DNA of 64,000 nt from Elephas maximus indicus. Its lineage: Eukaryota; Chordata; Mammalia; Proboscidea; Elephantidae. The notes beneath the pieces are model-generated. The model searched no databases. It was not told the origin of the DNA and saw nothing but the letters and a program-made list of their open reading frames with translations. Position numbers and translations under genes: made by a program. The first letter of the stretch is position 1. The number at the start of each line of letters is the position of its first letter. The stretch is taken from assembly GCF_024166365.1 (NCBI RefSeq), contig NC_064825.1, forward strand, positions 107,088,480 to 107,152,479, given 5' to 3'. Shown in pieces: positions 61,985 through 64,000 of this stretch.

Positions 61985-62418
61985 CAATATTGACATGGAA
62001 TTTCGTCAAACTGATAGAGGGCACCTATGATTAACCAACAGCTACTGTCACACAGGGTATGAAAGACTGAATAAATTCTCAGAAAGACCAGGAGCACAAC
62101 ATGTAAATCTAGCCTTACCAAACTATCAGTCATTTTAGCAGATGATCTAGAAAACACAATAAGGCAATAGATAAATAAATAGAAAGCATTCGGATTGGAA
62201 AGGAAGAGGTAAAGCTCTTTTTATAGATAAATGACAGGATTTTTTTTTTGTGTATAAAATCTAATAGAGTCTACAATAGAGCTGTATATTAAAAAGTTAA
62301 TGTAGCATTTGTGAATTTCCTTTCAGGTTAGTGGTCAATTAAAAAAAATCCTGTTTTAATTTTAAATGGGTTTGCTTTTACTATATAAATACATTTGGAG
62401 ATTTCTTAGATAAAACAC
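61985..62418 (+). repeat. Old L1 ORF2 fragment
   Basis: Unit C equivalent of 967-1,474, without the tandem 72 bp repeat. Confidence 0.6.
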
Positions 62419-62959
62419 TGGTAATGGATTGAATTGAGTCCCCCCAAAATATGATTCAACTTGGCTTGGCCAGGATTCCCAGTATGGTGTCCTTGTCCAA
62501 CATTTTGTGATCTGATGTGATTATTCCATGTGTTGTAAATCCTAACCTCTAAGATGTTAACGAGGCAGTGTGAGAGACAGCTATGTTAATAAGAAAGGAC
62601 TATTGAGGATGTATTTTGAGTAAATCTCTTTTAAGATATAAAAGAGAGAAAGGAGTAGGACCTCATGTCACCAAGAAAAAATCTCCACTAATGGAGCACA
62701 TCCTTTGGACCCAGGGTCCAGGCTGAGAAGTGCTTAGATCAGGGGAAAGTTGGTGCCAAGGACCTTCCCCCAGAGCCAACAGAGAAAGAAAACCTTCCCC
62801 TGGAGCTGGCATCCCGAATTTGAATTTCTAGCTTCCTAAACTGTGAGATGACCCGGAATTCACTTGAAGCCAAAGGGTAAATTGTGAGAAATAAACTTCT
62901 GTGTGTTAAAGACAGCCACTTGTGGTATTTCTGTTATACCAGCACAGACATCTAAGACA
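62419..62959 (+). mobile_element. MLT1-like (MaLR-type) solo LTR
   Basis: A 541 bp LTR, third orthologous copy, with flanks AACAC and AACAG supporting the 5 bp duplication. Confidence 0.72.
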
Positions 62960-64000
62960 AACAGGAAAAGCAAAATACATGAAAAGTTTGACCACATCAA
63001 ATTTTAAAACTTCTGCTTTTCAAAAGACACTTGTATAAAAACAAGTTATATTTTGGGAGAAAATATTTTCCAAAAATACATCTAATAAGTGAGCTGTTCT
63101 ATAGTAAATGCAGAGTTCTCAAAACTGAAAAAAAAAAAAAGGAAAGAAGCAGTCTACAAATATAGTCATAAAAATAAACAAACATTAACTTATCCAAAGA
63201 AAATATGCAGCTGGCAAGTAAGCATATAAAAATGCTCAGCAACATTCTTAATTAATAAATTTCAAGTTAAAACATTAATGATGTACCTCTTTACACCTAT
63301 TAGAATGCCAGGTAGTTGGTAAATATGTGGAGGAACTGGGACATTCATAAACTGCTAGTGGGTAATTAAAATGACATAAATACTTTAAAAAATAATTTGT
63401 TTTAAAGATTAGGGTCTTAGAAGGCTAACCATAGTTCTGCCATGAAATTTAGCCATTCTGTTCATATATATCTAACCAGAGACATGACAGTATTTTTCCT
63501 TATGAAGATGTGTGTTCAAATGTGCATCGCAACTTTATTTGTAATAGTCAAAAACTGGAATCAATCCAATTGTTCATCTACTTGAGAATTAATAAATAAA
63601 TTGTGGTCTATCGAATGAAGTGAGTACCACTCAACAATAAAATCTCCTGAATTACTGTTACACGCAAATATAGTGCCAAAAAGTACAAATCAATAAATTG
63701 GAATTTGTCAAAATTAAAACTACTCACACTTAGATATTTACCCCAGAGAAATGAAACCTATGGTCATACAAGATCCCTTACACAAGTTAGTAGACAAGTG
63801 GTAACTTTGGTGAAGTGTAAGACAGTACACAATACTGGGGAAGTCCTCACCACTTGACAAGGTGAAAGCCATAGAAGCTTCACAGACATCCAAATGCCCT
63901 GAGAGACTGAACTACTCTGCTGAGGGCAGAAAACCATGATCTCAGGGGACATGTAGCTCAAGTGGCATAACAGTCTATAAAGAGAATGTTTTACATTCAA
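62960..64000 (+). repeat. Old L1 fragment, ORF2 end (cut by window edge)
   Basis: Unit C equivalent of 2,036-3,060. Confidence 0.6.

Larger units (their letters stand above)
61006..64000. repeat. Segmental duplication unit C (left end only)
   Basis: This is the start of a third copy, with the same RTE end, L1 fragment, MLT1-like LTR and L1 continuation as units A and B. It runs off the window before any OR locus, so more OR8K-like copies are expected to the right. Confidence 0.8.

Overview
The window is AT-rich, repeat-dense vertebrate nuclear DNA. Three things point to an afrotherian mammal, with elephant the best fit. First, there are many copies of a tRNA-derived SINE that matches AfroSINE. 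Second, RTE/BovB-type LINEs are abundant and end in AACAACAACA tails. Third, the L1 lineage has a long 3' UTR. I saw no bacterial-style operon, CRISPR array, rRNA or tRNA gene. The only host protein genes are olfactory receptors (OR) of one class II group, most like OR8K.

Layout. The window is a tandem segmental duplication. Base 1 aligns with about 31,681 and again with about 61,006, giving unit A (1-31,680), unit B (31,681-61,005) and the start of unit C (61,006-64,000). Each unit has the same order: 3' part of an RTE element, old L1 split by an MLT1-like LTR, RTE and SINE fragments, another LTR-like element, a MIR, a first OR locus, an ERV LTR, a second MIR, a second OR locus, an old L1 fragment, then RTE again.

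OR loci. The first OR is a pseudogene in unit A (17,702-18,648) and intact in unit B (41,661-42,614; 317 aa, canonical DRY). The second locus in unit A holds an intact ORF (25,730-26,650; 306 aa, DRY altered to DLH) followed by a 5'-truncated pseudogene (27,026-28,529). In unit B it is a single pseudogene (56,985-58,485). The last two share a one-base deletion and a ~600 bp LTR inserted at the same codon, so both descend from an allele that was already dead.

Differences between units. These are mainly later insertions, and the sister unit supplies the empty site. Unit A has a 7.7 kb full-length antisense L1 (8,995-16,695), an MLT1-like LTR (28,668-29,189), a ~104 bp internal RTE scrap (near 23,690) and a 55-61 bp foldback inverted repeat (19,740-19,887). 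Unit B has a 5'-truncated L1 (45,985-50,695), a solo ERV LTR where unit A has LTR plus internal sequence, an antisense MLT1-like LTR (52,911-53,412), a near-full-length RTE (53,570-56,727) and a large AGAT microsatellite (51,352-51,825).

I found no convincing novel functional system. The value of the window is a well-resolved record of OR gene birth, decay and fusion, with datable transposon insertions. All family names rest on recognition by eye, not on a database search.
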